A DNA stretch of 64,000 nucleotides from positions 3,001,541-3,065,540 of the forward strand of contig NC_090621.1 in the NCBI RefSeq assembly GCF_004359215.1, read 5' to 3'. The notes beneath the pieces were generated by a model that worked only from the letters and a program-made list of their open reading frames with translations, was not told where the DNA came from and did no database searches. The stretch comes from Bremia lactucae. Lineage: Eukaryota; Oomycota; Peronosporomycetes; Peronosporales; Peronosporaceae. Below are positions 10,888-20,633 of the stretch, piece after piece; positions within the stretch are counted from its first letter, which is position 1, and the number at the start of each line of letters is the position of its first letter. Both the position numbers and the translations under genes were made by a program.

Positions 10888-13033
10888 GCTGACGCCTTGC
10901 CACGAAATCTTGGCTGTGTCTACTGTTTCGACAACTTTACGAACTCTGACTGAGTGGGCCAGTCACGAGTGTGAGTTGATCGTCTACCTTCTGTAACTGG
11001 AGTACGCTTGCATCGTCTGGGTAGAAGCCATCACTGGCGCGAAGGGCTTCAAGGTCGTTCAGCATGGAACCCTGCCATTGGACAGCTTCCCAAAGTTTGA
11101 AACAGATCTCTCCAAGCTTGGATCTCAACAGTGCCAAAAGCAAGTTGGGGTGAAGAAGGCGACGATTGTGTGCTGGAATCCACGCGATCGACATACCAGT
11201 CACATGTTGGAGCCAGAAGTCTTTCTCGAAGATTCTCGGCGCAGTGCACATGAGCATGAGCTCAAAGAGAGCCAGTGCTCTGGATGCACGCACAAGTTCT
11301 TTTGTGCTGTCTGATGGTGTCTTCCACCATGCAGCCACACGTTGGAACAGCTCCTCTCGTTTCTTCGGAACCTTGTCACCAAGGTGTTTGGCCCACTTGT
11401 TCGCGAAAGTGGTCGACTTATCTGGATCTGTCGCGCTCAGCACACGGTTGATCAGGTGTAGGTGAGCCAAGTCGCTGACATGAGAGCTGGTGGCAGACAT
11501 CTCTTGGAGTAACACGGTATTAAAGGCGAGGGGCGTTGAACACGATGCGTAGTACACCACCGTGTCTGCGTTGTTGGTATTTCGCAACACCTTACGCGAC
11601 CCCGAAATCTTGGAATCAGCAACCACAAGGCGATCTGGCGATAGCTGGAGATCGGCTGTCTCTTCAGTCGTCTCCATCTCTGCGACGATCTCTTGGATTG
11701 GCAACGGTTTCTCGGTCTTCACAACGCTGGTGTGATGCTTGGTAAGGAAATGGCTGGCTTCCTTCGACTCACTTAACTGGGCTGGAGCCTTCACCGTGCG
11801 AGGCACGATCTGGAAACGTGGACCATGTTGCTCATCGAGAGTGGCCGAGCAACAGGCGAAATTAACCTCAACCTTGCTAAGCACGTCAAAGTAGTTGCTC
11901 GTCGCAACTCCTACGAGTGGCTTCGGTCGACTCTTCATGAGCATGTTGGCAAAGTCAGTCGCACTGCGTGTCCGTTTGCCCTTCTTCTTTGAGTTGGTCG
12001 TGAGCTCGCTGGAGGAAGGTGGTAGCTGCTTGAGCATGGAATTCGGGCTCCCAGGCGGTGTCAACATTACCAACCCATTCGTGCTCAGCGACAGTTCACT
12101 TGGTGTTTGGTTCGTCGATGTTCGAGCTGGCGATACCGCCTGTTGAACGACGGCACCTTGTCTAAGGGCGAGTTGCAACGATGTTTCCATTGGTCGCTGA
12201 GCAACAATATCCGCAAACGTCCGCGACTGCTGCGCGGGTGGCTGATGCTGTTGCGTGGTTGCTCTTGCGTTGGCTGTTGCTGTTGCTGCCGCCATCGTCG
12301 GGTTTTGGAGCTCTAGCGCATATCGCGAACGATATCCAAACGGCACGCGTTGAGCTGGAAACGGTGCATCCTTCGCATGGACGGGGTGGATGCGTCCAGC
12401 AAACACGAGCTGGTCGCACACAGAACCGTCCACAAAGAGTTGCGGTGGACATTCATTCGAGCGGAAATACACGCGCCAGGTGGCAGTCGTCATCACCGCG
12501 TCAAGGTTCACGTCTCGGAACGTACCGTAGATCGGTCGCGCTCCAAGCTCGAAGAAACGCTTGAGCATGAGATCTGCATCCACATCGCTGTCAACACTGG
12601 ACACGTCGATGTAGAAGCGGTCGGCAAGGATGTCGAACTCTCTGAACCTGTACTTGCCTCCGAGGATGGTGACCTCTTGGCGTTCCAGACGGAAGCAAGC
12701 TTCCTTGGTCTTCACCTTGATGCGGAGGTTCCCTCCCGGCATCTTGGTGAGCTGACCAAGTTGGTTCAGGTCCATCTGCTGCTGGACGACTTGGTTGCCG
12801 TGATCATTGGAGAAGGATGTAAGAAGTTTGTTGGGAGAGGTGCGCTGAAAAGCTTGTCCAGTCTCGATCACCATCACGTAACGTGCTCGGGGCAACATAT
12901 ACGGACGGGCTCGATCGATCCGTGGCGCAAGCGCGCTCCAGTCTCCTCCCGCTTCGTACAGCGCATCGATGGCTTCGATGTCTGCAGCAAGCGGTTTTGG
13001 TAGTTCAACCTTCGTCTTTTCCGGAGCTTCAAC
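8629..13033. repeat. Direct repeat copy 1, ending at assembly gap
   Basis: This 4,405-bp block recurs at 13035-17439 with a constant offset of 4,406. Every translated frame I compared is identical in the two copies. Copy 1 ends exactly at the N, which suggests the end of a contig rather than a biological duplication. Confidence 0.92.
10937..13033 (-). CDS. LINE ORF1, partial (copy cut by the gap)
   Basis: This is the C-terminal 699 codons of the same ORF1 seen complete at 15343-18057; the residues are identical over the shared part. The upstream end is lost at the N in 13034. It carries the basic RNA-binding region with an RRM-like strand-helix pattern (RFYIDVSSVDSDVDADLM to TATWRVYF), then Gln/Ser/Pro-rich linkers and a conserved C-terminal domain. 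The stop TAA at 10937-10939 follows a TCG codon and sits inside the overlap with the ORF2 frame. It is probably the same locus as the other copy, displayed twice by the assembly. Confidence 0.85.
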   Translation of the reverse strand, partial: VEAPEKTKVELPKPLAADIEAIDALYEAGGDWSALAPRIDRARPYMLPRARYVMVIETGQAFQRTSPNKLLTSFSNDHGNQVVQQQMDLNQLGQLTKMPGGNLRIKVKTKEACFRLERQEVTILGGKYRFREFDILADRFYIDVSSVDSDVDADLMLKRFFELGARPIYGTFRDVNLDAVMTTATWRVYFRSNECPPQLFVDGSVCDQLVFAGRIHPVHAKDAPFPAQRVPFGYRSRYALELQNPTMAAATATANARATTQQHQPPAQQSRTFADIVAQRPMETSLQLALRQGAVVQQAVSPARTSTNQTPSELSLSTNGLVMLTPPGSPNSMLKQLPPSSSELTTNSKKKGKRTRSATDFANMLMKSRPKPLVGVATSNYFDVLSKVEVNFACCSATLDEQHGPRFQIVPRTVKAPAQLSESKEASHFLTKHHTSVVKTEKPLPIQEIVAEMETTEETADLQLSPDRLVVADSKISGSRKVLRNTNNADTVVYYASCSTPLAFNTVLLQEMSATSSHVSDLAHLHLINRVLSATDPDKSTTFANKWAKHLGDKVPKKREELFQRVAAWWKTPSDSTKELVRASRALALFELMLMCTAPRIFEKDFWLQHVTGMSIAWIPAHNRRLLHPNLLLALLRSKLGEICFKLWEAVQWQGSMLNDLEALRASDGFYPDDASVLQLQKVDDQLTLVTGPLSQSS

Positions 13034-13034
13034 N
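13034..13034. other. Single ambiguous base: contig junction
   Basis: This is the only N in the window. Sequence before it belongs to the 5' half of ORF1, and sequence after it jumps back into the RT part of ORF2. The two sides are the end and the start of the 4,405-bp repeat, as expected if two overlapping contigs were abutted. Confidence 0.9.
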
Positions 13035-15293
13035 CCGATGCAGTGGCATCAAAGTACACTTGCTCAAGTTGAGCTTGGCACCAGAGCCATCGCAATACAC
13101 CTGGACAAGTTCGAGTTGCGCTTGGATACCTTGTATCGAGCTAGAGAGCAACGTCGAGTCATCAGCGAAGAACAATCCGGGAACTGTGTGATCCTCTGTC
13201 AGACAGATGCCATGTTCTTCGTGTTGACGTAACAGATTACCCAATGGTTCGATGACCATTAGAAAGAGCAATGCTGAGAGCGGGTCACCTTGTTTGACAC
13301 CGCGTGTCGGACAGATTGCTGGCTGGATGTGACCATTGATCAGAAGGTGAGCCTGTTGACCTGTGTACAGCAGCTTCACCCAGTCGGAGAAGGCTCCACC
13401 ACAGCCCATGCGATCAAGCACTTGGAACATATAATTCCAGTTGACTCGGTCGTACGCTTTCTCAAAGTCGAGAAACATGGCGTAGGCCTCTTCATCTCTT
13501 GCAGTCACGAGATCTTGCAGATCAGCCAGAAAGCGAATGTGGTGATGGATGGATCTACCCTTCACGAACGCCTTCTGATCGACGTGGATCAGTTTGGGTA
13601 GGGAGAGCTGTAGTCGATACGTCAGTGTCTTGGACAGAGCTTTGACGTCGACTCCCATGAGCGAGATCGGTCGAAAGTTTCCCGGATCGGCCCGGGAACC
13701 CTTCTTGTGTAAGAGACAGACTGCTGACTGACGCTGGGAGTATAGGAGCTCACCTCGTGCTAGCTGATAGTTGAACACGATGCTCAGACATTCACCAAAG
13801 ACATCAGTTGCAACTTGATAGAAACCAGCTGTGAGTCCATCCATCCCAGGAGCAGAGCTGGCCTTCATGTGTTTGAGTGCGTCAGCCAAATCGGCGCCGG
13901 AGATTGGAGTGTTCAGCAGATCTTGTTCTTCTGTCGAGAGCCGCTTTTCGATCGTACTCAGCAACTTCCGACTTTTGCTGGAGTTGGTTGGCGGCGTAGA
14001 TTCAGCTGGACTGTCTCGATCTCCCATGATAGATCCCCAGTGAGCTCGGAATCCCGCTGAGATATCTTGGGAGTTGCGTGAGACACGTCCATTCGATGTC
14101 TGGACTTCTTCGATACTGACTCGACGGAGTGAAGTGTCTAGTGGTCGGAAGAAGTATTTGGATGACGTCTCAGCATGTTGAGCTTGGAAGTCGAAGGCAG
14201 CGTCTTGGTTATAGCAACTAGACCTGTTCACACAGTCCCGGTATGCTTCCATAGCGGCATGGAGACCAGCCTGGGATACGGAGTGACGATCTTCGCGGAA
14301 TCGCTTCGCTGCGTCGTCGAGTGTCTTGCGAGCTATTTCGACTGCAGCTTCATTTTGGGATCGAAGTTTGCGTTGGAGTGCCTGTAGAAGCCGACGGACT
14401 GACTTCTTCCATTGTTCCCAGACCTTGCCTGGGTTCTTGGCGGCTTGGATATCTTGTAGTAGTTGCTGAGCCTCACCCTGGATGGCTTCAACCACCTCCG
14501 GGTACTCAAGCAGATATGCTGGGAATCTCCAATATCCACGACCATGCAACTGGGACATGGAGCGGAGTGTGACTTGGTGCACCAAGTGGTCACCTGCACC
14601 CTTGGGTTCGAAGTACTTGGCATCGCCGTACACTGCGTTGCTGAAGTCTTCAGACATGAGGATGTAGTCGAGTCGGTTTTTACGTGGCTGAGGACCTGTG
14701 TACACTCGTTCATCTGGATGGTGGATGCGCCAGGAATCTACCACTCCAAGCTGACCGAGCCAACCGAGGCATGCACTGCGTCCAGGACGAGCACGAAGCG
14801 AGGGTTGAGATGAGTCCATGCTTGGATCCAGAGGTGTGTTGAGGTCGCCGAGCACGAGGTGCGTCGCATTGTCTTCGAACAAGTCGACTCGTAGGTGATC
14901 GAAGAACACCAACTTGTCGGAGTCGTTGACAGGCGAGTAGACATTGTGGATGTATATGGGAGCATTCCCAACTGACACTCGGATCACTAGATAGCGACCT
15001 GGGACTGTCAGATCGGGAAGCTCCACCACAGTGTCGAAACCTGGGAAATCCGAGCGGAGTACAGTCAGCACTCCACCTGACCGACCGGTAGTCTGGGTTG
15101 AGCTGTTAGCACCCGGATCACTGACAAAGAGTTTGTGCTGGAATCGGGCGTCGTGGTTGAACTTGAGTGTGTCGAGATGATGAGAATCACGTAGTTTGGT
15201 TTCTTGGACACAAGAGACGCTGTGTCGCTGGAGAAAATTTTCAATCAGCAGATGGCCATTCTTCTTGATCCCATTGGTGTTGACTGTCAGCAA
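13035..15293 (-). CDS. LINE ORF2, 5' part only (cut by the gap)
   Basis: About 750 residues identical to the N-terminal part of the ORF2 at 6745-10887: the full endonuclease and the RT through FADD to LNLSKCTLMPLHR, ending at the N. It is most likely not a separate gene but the same ORF2 shown twice. As in the other copy there is no ATG; 15293 is a TTG. Confidence 0.85.
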
Positions 15294-17439
15294 GCTGACG
15301 CCTTGCCACGAAATCTTGGCTGTGTCTACTGTTTCGACAACTTTACGAACTCTGACTGAGTGGGCCAGTCACGAGTGTGAGTTGATCGTCTACCTTCTGT
15401 AACTGGAGTACGCTTGCATCGTCTGGGTAGAAGCCATCACTGGCGCGAAGGGCTTCAAGGTCGTTCAGCATGGAACCCTGCCATTGGACAGCTTCCCAAA
15501 GTTTGAAACAGATCTCTCCAAGCTTGGATCTCAACAGTGCCAAAAGCAAGTTGGGGTGAAGAAGGCGACGATTGTGTGCTGGAATCCACGCGATCGACAT
15601 ACCAGTCACATGTTGGAGCCAGAAGTCTTTCTCGAAGATTCTCGGCGCAGTGCACATGAGCATGAGCTCAAAGAGAGCCAGTGCTCTGGATGCACGCACA
15701 AGTTCTTTTGTGCTGTCTGATGGTGTCTTCCACCATGCAGCCACACGTTGGAACAGCTCCTCTCGTTTCTTCGGAACCTTGTCACCAAGGTGTTTGGCCC
15801 ACTTGTTCGCGAAAGTGGTCGACTTATCTGGATCTGTCGCGCTCAGCACACGGTTGATCAGGTGTAGGTGAGCCAAGTCGCTGACATGAGAGCTGGTGGC
15901 AGACATCTCTTGGAGTAACACGGTATTAAAGGCGAGGGGCGTTGAACACGATGCGTAGTACACCACCGTGTCTGCGTTGTTGGTATTTCGCAACACCTTA
16001 CGCGACCCCGAAATCTTGGAATCAGCAACCACAAGGCGATCTGGCGATAGCTGGAGATCGGCTGTCTCTTCAGTCGTCTCCATCTCTGCGACGATCTCTT
16101 GGATTGGCAACGGTTTCTCGGTCTTCACAACGCTGGTGTGATGCTTGGTAAGGAAATGGCTGGCTTCCTTCGACTCACTTAACTGGGCTGGAGCCTTCAC
16201 CGTGCGAGGCACGATCTGGAAACGTGGACCATGTTGCTCATCGAGAGTGGCCGAGCAACAGGCGAAATTAACCTCAACCTTGCTAAGCACGTCAAAGTAG
16301 TTGCTCGTCGCAACTCCTACGAGTGGCTTCGGTCGACTCTTCATGAGCATGTTGGCAAAGTCAGTCGCACTGCGTGTCCGTTTGCCCTTCTTCTTTGAGT
16401 TGGTCGTGAGCTCGCTGGAGGAAGGTGGTAGCTGCTTGAGCATGGAATTCGGGCTCCCAGGCGGTGTCAACATTACCAACCCATTCGTGCTCAGCGACAG
16501 TTCACTTGGTGTTTGGTTCGTCGATGTTCGAGCTGGCGATACCGCCTGTTGAACGACGGCACCTTGTCTAAGGGCGAGTTGCAACGATGTTTCCATTGGT
16601 CGCTGAGCAACAATATCCGCAAACGTCCGCGACTGCTGCGCGGGTGGCTGATGCTGTTGCGTGGTTGCTCTTGCGTTGGCTGTTGCTGTTGCTGCCGCCA
16701 TCGTCGGGTTTTGGAGCTCTAGCGCATATCGCGAACGATATCCAAACGGCACGCGTTGAGCTGGAAACGGTGCATCCTTCGCATGGACGGGGTGGATGCG
16801 TCCAGCAAACACGAGCTGGTCGCACACAGAACCGTCCACAAAGAGTTGCGGTGGACATTCATTCGAGCGGAAATACACGCGCCAGGTGGCAGTCGTCATC
16901 ACCGCGTCAAGGTTCACGTCTCGGAACGTACCGTAGATCGGTCGCGCTCCAAGCTCGAAGAAACGCTTGAGCATGAGATCTGCATCCACATCGCTGTCAA
17001 CACTGGACACGTCGATGTAGAAGCGGTCGGCAAGGATGTCGAACTCTCTGAACCTGTACTTGCCTCCGAGGATGGTGACCTCTTGGCGTTCCAGACGGAA
17101 GCAAGCTTCCTTGGTCTTCACCTTGATGCGGAGGTTCCCTCCCGGCATCTTGGTGAGCTGACCAAGTTGGTTCAGGTCCATCTGCTGCTGGACGACTTGG
17201 TTGCCGTGATCATTGGAGAAGGATGTAAGAAGTTTGTTGGGAGAGGTGCGCTGAAAAGCTTGTCCAGTCTCGATCACCATCACGTAACGTGCTCGGGGCA
17301 ACATATACGGACGGGCTCGATCGATCCGTGGCGCAAGCGCGCTCCAGTCTCCTCCCGCTTCGTACAGCGCATCGATGGCTTCGATGTCTGCAGCAAGCGG
17401 TTTTGGTAGTTCAACCTTCGTCTTTTCCGGAGCTTCAAC
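13035..17439. repeat. Direct repeat copy 2, starting at assembly gap
   Basis: This is the second copy of 8629-13033, starting immediately after the N and continuing into unique ORF1 5' sequence at 17440. Confidence 0.92.
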
Positions 17440-18057
17440 TTTGTCGCGCCGAATCTCTGTGGTCCGTTGCAGTAGGGTACGCAAGGTTGGTGGGTGCGTA
17501 CCTTGTCGTGCGTTTGGGTTCACAGTCGCATGTGTACCCTGTCGTGCGTCTGGATGCTTAGCTGCGTGCGTACCCTGACGCGAGTCAGGATGCGCAGTTG
17601 CCTGGGTGACGTTGCAGTTGGCTGCATGTGTAGTCCTGTCGCACAGCTGGATTGTCATTCCATCATCGGTTGTGGGTGCGCCTGTCTCTGACGACCGTGC
17701 TGGCTTGTTGGGTACAGTTTGCACAGAGCCAGGGTCACTTCCCTGGTCCGTACCAGTGGTTGGAACGTGCGCTGGGTTCCTGTTCTCCCTGTCCCGCCTT
17801 TCGCTCAAAGGAGGATGGACAGTTGGGTACCAAGTACCACTGTCGGCAGTAGAAGCAGGGTGCGCTGGATTTCCGTTCTCGCTGCCCTCCCTTGAAGGGA
17901 GACGGACAGTTGGGTACCTAGTACCACTGTCGGCAGTAGAAGCGGGAAGCGTTGGATTCACTTCTTGAGCTTGTGGGTGTGGACCCACGTCACTCATCAC
18001 CATGTCGTCTGCTTGGACAGTGTCGTGTATGACTGCAGAGACGGCGGGACGTTCCAT
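15343..18057 (-). CDS. LINE ORF1: nucleic-acid-binding structural protein
   Basis: 904 residues from the first ATG (at 18057; the frame is open further to a TTG at 18138). The N-terminal third is low complexity, with two kinds of tandem repeat: an ASTADSGT(R/W)YPTV unit and DARQGTH units. The middle (about residues 270-450) is basic and contains an RRM-like fold pattern (DRFYIDVSSVDSDVD, then WRVYFRS). A Gln/Ala/Pro-rich linker and an SLSTNGLVMLTPPGSP segment follow. The C-terminal domain (about 740-904) is Trp- and Leu-rich, and I do not recognise it. No CCHC knuckle is seen. By analogy with other LINE ORF1 proteins it should coat the element RNA. ORF2 follows in the +1 frame. Confidence 0.85.
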   Translation of the reverse strand: MERPAVSAVIHDTVQADDMVMSDVGPHPQAQEVNPTLPASTADSGTRYPTVRLPSREGSENGNPAHPASTADSGTWYPTVHPPLSERRDRENRNPAHVPTTGTDQGSDPGSVQTVPNKPARSSETGAPTTDDGMTIQLCDRTTHAANCNVTQATAHPDSRQGTHAAKHPDARQGTHATVNPNARQGTHPPTLRTLLQRTTEIRRDKVEAPEKTKVELPKPLAADIEAIDALYEAGGDWSALAPRIDRARPYMLPRARYVMVIETGQAFQRTSPNKLLTSFSNDHGNQVVQQQMDLNQLGQLTKMPGGNLRIKVKTKEACFRLERQEVTILGGKYRFREFDILADRFYIDVSSVDSDVDADLMLKRFFELGARPIYGTFRDVNLDAVMTTATWRVYFRSNECPPQLFVDGSVCDQLVFAGRIHPVHAKDAPFPAQRVPFGYRSRYALELQNPTMAAATATANARATTQQHQPPAQQSRTFADIVAQRPMETSLQLALRQGAVVQQAVSPARTSTNQTPSELSLSTNGLVMLTPPGSPNSMLKQLPPSSSELTTNSKKKGKRTRSATDFANMLMKSRPKPLVGVATSNYFDVLSKVEVNFACCSATLDEQHGPRFQIVPRTVKAPAQLSESKEASHFLTKHHTSVVKTEKPLPIQEIVAEMETTEETADLQLSPDRLVVADSKISGSRKVLRNTNNADTVVYYASCSTPLAFNTVLLQEMSATSSHVSDLAHLHLINRVLSATDPDKSTTFANKWAKHLGDKVPKKREELFQRVAAWWKTPSDSTKELVRASRALALFELMLMCTAPRIFEKDFWLQHVTGMSIAWIPAHNRRLLHPNLLLALLRSKLGEICFKLWEAVQWQGSMLNDLEALRASDGFYPDDASVLQLQKVDDQLTLVTGPLSQSS

Positions 18058-18147
18058 GGCGGGAAAGACTTGGAGGGCTAGTTGGCTTGGGGTTTGAGTT
18101 TGAGTTCTTCTGGATTTGACTTGCGTAGTAGCCGGCAAATTGAGAAG

Positions 18148-18161
18148 TATCCCGACTTTGA
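18148..18161. repeat. Target-site duplication, right copy
   Basis: Second copy of TATCCCGACTTTGA, adjoining the 5' end of the LINE. The reading frame YPDF continues directly into the oxygenase 3' end. Confidence 0.9.
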
Positions 18162-18312
18162 TGCTGTGGTTCCAAATTTTGAAAATGACTTGAACATTGC
18201 CACCAAAGGCAAGGCTTTTAATACGCTATTGGACGGAACAGTGCGCAATGTGAATGGATGCTTTGGGGAGTACCACATGGATAAGTGGGCAAATGTACAG
18301 CGTGAAGTATAG
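18148..18312 (+). pseudogene. 2OG-Fe(II) dioxygenase, 3' part (after LINE insertion)
   Basis: The frame reads YPDFDAVVPNFEND, then GEYHMDKWANV, and stops at 18310-18312. It continues in frame from the 5' part at 6597, with the 14-bp duplication shared by both. The residues match the C-terminal helix region of isopenicillin N synthase-like enzymes (a ...Y...KW... ending). It has no start of its own and is not expected to be functional. Confidence 0.85.
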
Positions 18313-19708
18313 ATCAGCCACGAGAACCGATTCGTCTACCAATGCCTCCTAAGATTGTATTAATAACGCTCTTGAATAGGAGATATGCTTCCAGCGTCAA
18401 CAACATTTCTGACGGCTTCGCTTCGTGCAGACCCGAGAAGCGGAAAATTAAATTTCTGACGCGTTGGTATTGACAGGGCGACTCGGCAATACTTTTTGTT
18501 TGACAGGCGGACTGGACCTGAGATTATTAGTTTTCCACGACAATCGAAATGTTGTCTATAAGTATTGTAGTTTGAATGTACGAAAAAAATTGGTTGTAGT
18601 AAGGGTTTGCCTTATAATTTCTATTTACCGTTTGATTACATTTACTGGAGCTACTATTTGACAAGAAAACACAAAATTTGTAGTTTAGTGGAAAGCATTC
18701 TTGGGATGGGTCGCATACTACGTCTAACAACTTAAAACACGTCCGTATAATTACGCATGTCTTGTTTTTTTAGGAGCACAGCTTCGAATCTGCACTTGCG
18801 TGCCACATCGACTTCGTGCACTTCCGACAGTTTGTTATCATTTTATCGCTTTTTGGAAATAAAGAAAATTTTGTAATACATTCCACCGAAACTATTCATA
18901 TTTGGATAAGTTGACTCCTTTCACGTCGCATTAGAATGCTGAAGCTAACTTCGTTGTAAACAAAAGTGTTTAGTATGAAAGCGAGCTTCGTCTCATAATC
19001 AGCACCGGACAGCTTACAAAGTGATTGTTTTGTAGGTTGTTGCGCCAACTATTACTTGATGATGCGAGGTGGCAAGCATTCTGGAGGACGTCCACTGTAT
19101 GTTCTGTCCAAGAGTATCCACGCATAGATTGTAACTGCTTTAAAACAACATGTAAGACGCAAAACACGATTTTATTGTATTGCTGTGACATCGTCTTATT
19201 AGTAGCAAAAGCACGTGCGGCTTGAATGTTAGATTTATGTAAATCAGCGCAATAAAAGAATTGAGGGTCTTGTTTTGCGATTGCACATTTCCTGCGTAAT
19301 ATTAAGACGCTGCTTCCCGCATGCTCAATAAAAGTCGGCCAAAAAATCAAGCATCTTTCATATAGACATATGCACGAGAGCCAAAGTTTATTGTATTTAA
19401 AGTATGGTCAGAGCAAATACTCCTGTTTCTACGCAGCTCGCCCAATGAAATTTCTTTTATTGTTCCGCTCAGAATTTCTTTCCTGCAATTCGCCACTTAA
19501 TACCTTGTTTTATTGGCATGAATATCAATGCTTTTTAAGTCGGCGACCAATAAAGTCCAAGGCTTGATCGCAAGATCGTGAAATCGCAATAACATTGCAA
19601 GTTGCATACAAATTATTCTTTACAATTCGACACCGGCACTTCCGTACAAGCGCAAGGTGGCTTTCAATCTCGCGATGGTGACAACGTCCGCGCTTGCTTC
19701 AACTGCGC
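18313..19708. other. Intergenic, no gene recognised
   Basis: AT-rich. The longest frame is a 126-codon minus-strand ORF (18970-19350) without recognisable features. I see no repeat family shared with the rest of the window and no RNA gene. Confidence 0.5.
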
Positions 19709-19725
19709 TTCATTCGCCATTTACC
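19709..19725 (+). promoter_or_regulatory. Oomycete Inr-FPR core promoter
   Basis: TTCATTCGCCATTTACC fits the oomycete composite start element: an initiator (YCATTYY) followed at once by the flanking promoter region (CAWTTTNYY). It lies about 30 bp before the ATG at 19740, the usual short 5' leader in these organisms. Confidence 0.7.
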
Positions 19726-19739
19726 TTCCTCCATTCACC

Positions 19740-20633
19740 ATGGTTTCAATGACACGAATTCAAAATAGTGTCCTTGTTGTCGCCGCCGCGGTCTCGCACG
19801 GCTGTTCGTATGCTTTAGCATTGGAAGACTACCATTTTGCCATGCTTGCAGCTGTAAACCACGAGCGTGCAAAGGAGGGCGTCCCGCCACTTTGCATGAA
19901 CAACAAACTTCAGCAGGCAGCACAAGCGCACTCGGAAAACATGGCCAGAAACAACTACATGGGCCATGAAGATGTCGATGGGTCGACTTTGGTGGACCGA
20001 GTCACAAGAGCGGGGTATTCATTCGATGCCATCGCAGAGAACGTGGCAATCGATTCGAGTGACGTCGCCGCGGTCATGATCGCGTGGATGAAGTCGGAAA
20101 ACCACCATCTAAACATCATGAATACAGAGTATACGATGATTGGGATTGGCTACACTTCCAGCCAGGAAAGTATGGTCAAAATCTACTGGACCCAAGACTT
20201 TGGCACTGGTACTACAGAGGTCTGTGACAATACGAGCCCGACTTTAGGGAATGGAAATGTCACAAATCCTGGGCTTGTGCCGACGATGGCACCAACGTTA
20301 GTGCCCACTAGCGTCGCACCAATGGCAACACCGGTACCCGCGACAATTCCTCCCATACCTGAAGTGCCAGAGACTCTTGCGCCTCTTGCAACACTTTACC
20401 CTACGACTTCGGGTCCAACGGAGGCTCCGGTGCTAACGACTCTTGCACCCTCAGCGCCACCGACGGCGGAGACTCCGACTCTGACGCCTCCTATGCCAAC
20501 AACTCTTGCGCCCTCGGCGCCACCGACGCCCAAGACGCCAACAACGCCCAAGACTCCAATTCTAGTGCCCCCTTTTGTGCCAACAACTCGTGTGCCCGCG
20601 GTGCCACCATCGGACTGCGAAACTGGCTTTTAA
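19740..20633 (+). CDS. Secreted CAP/SCP (PR-1-like) protein with Thr/Pro-rich tail
   Basis: 297 residues in a single exon. Residues 1 to about 26 are a signal peptide (hydrophobic VLVVAAAVSHGCSYALA). Residues about 30-165 are a CAP domain: NHERAKEGVPPLC, the helix LQQAAQAHSENMA, the buried GHEDVDGS, the IAENVA motif and KIYWTQDFG near the last strand. Residues about 190-290 are a mucin-like tail of repeated Pro/Thr/Ala units (TLAPSAPPT occurs twice) and should be heavily O-glycosylated. Oomycete CAP proteins are secreted and often bind lipids or sterols; the role of this one is not shown by sequence. The start is the ATG at 19740, because it follows an Inr-FPR element and precedes the signal peptide; the frame is open upstream only from a TTG. 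Confidence 0.88.
   Translation: MVSMTRIQNSVLVVAAAVSHGCSYALALEDYHFAMLAAVNHERAKEGVPPLCMNNKLQQAAQAHSENMARNNYMGHEDVDGSTLVDRVTRAGYSFDAIAENVAIDSSDVAAVMIAWMKSENHHLNIMNTEYTMIGIGYTSSQESMVKIYWTQDFGTGTTEVCDNTSPTLGNGNVTNPGLVPTMAPTLVPTSVAPMATPVPATIPPIPEVPETLAPLATLYPTTSGPTEAPVLTTLAPSAPPTAETPTLTPPMPTTLAPSAPPTPKTPTTPKTPILVPPFVPTTRVPAVPPSDCETGF

Larger units (their letters stand above)
6598..18147 (-). mobile_element. Non-LTR retrotransposon (LINE) with ORF1 and APE-RT ORF2
   Basis: This is a minus-strand two-ORF LINE flanked by a 14-bp target-site duplication. ORF1 lies at 15343-18057 and ORF2 downstream. Its 5' end sits about 90 bp before the first ATG of ORF1, and the 3' end lies about 150 bp after the ORF2 stop. 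It has no clear poly(A); the 3' tip carries a short CTCAAA-type repeat. As assembled it spans 11,550 bp, because a 4,405-bp segment is present twice around an N at 13034. Collapsing that gives about 7.1 kb, a sensible full-length LINE. Both ORFs are open, so the copy looks young and possibly active, unlike the eroded gypsy elements elsewhere in the window. Confidence 0.92.

Noticed and set aside
12350..13003. A 217-codon plus-strand frame, repeated at 16756-17409.
   Set aside because: It lies fully antisense to LINE ORF1, appears in both copies only because of the repeat, and has no family features.
8629..17439. A real head-to-tail tandem LINE array.
   Set aside because: The copies meet exactly at an N, are identical, and collapsing them gives one complete element; an overlap artefact is simpler.
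18970..19350. A 126-codon minus-strand frame in the spacer before the CAP gene.
   Set aside because: The start and composition are not gene-like and nothing in it is recognisable.
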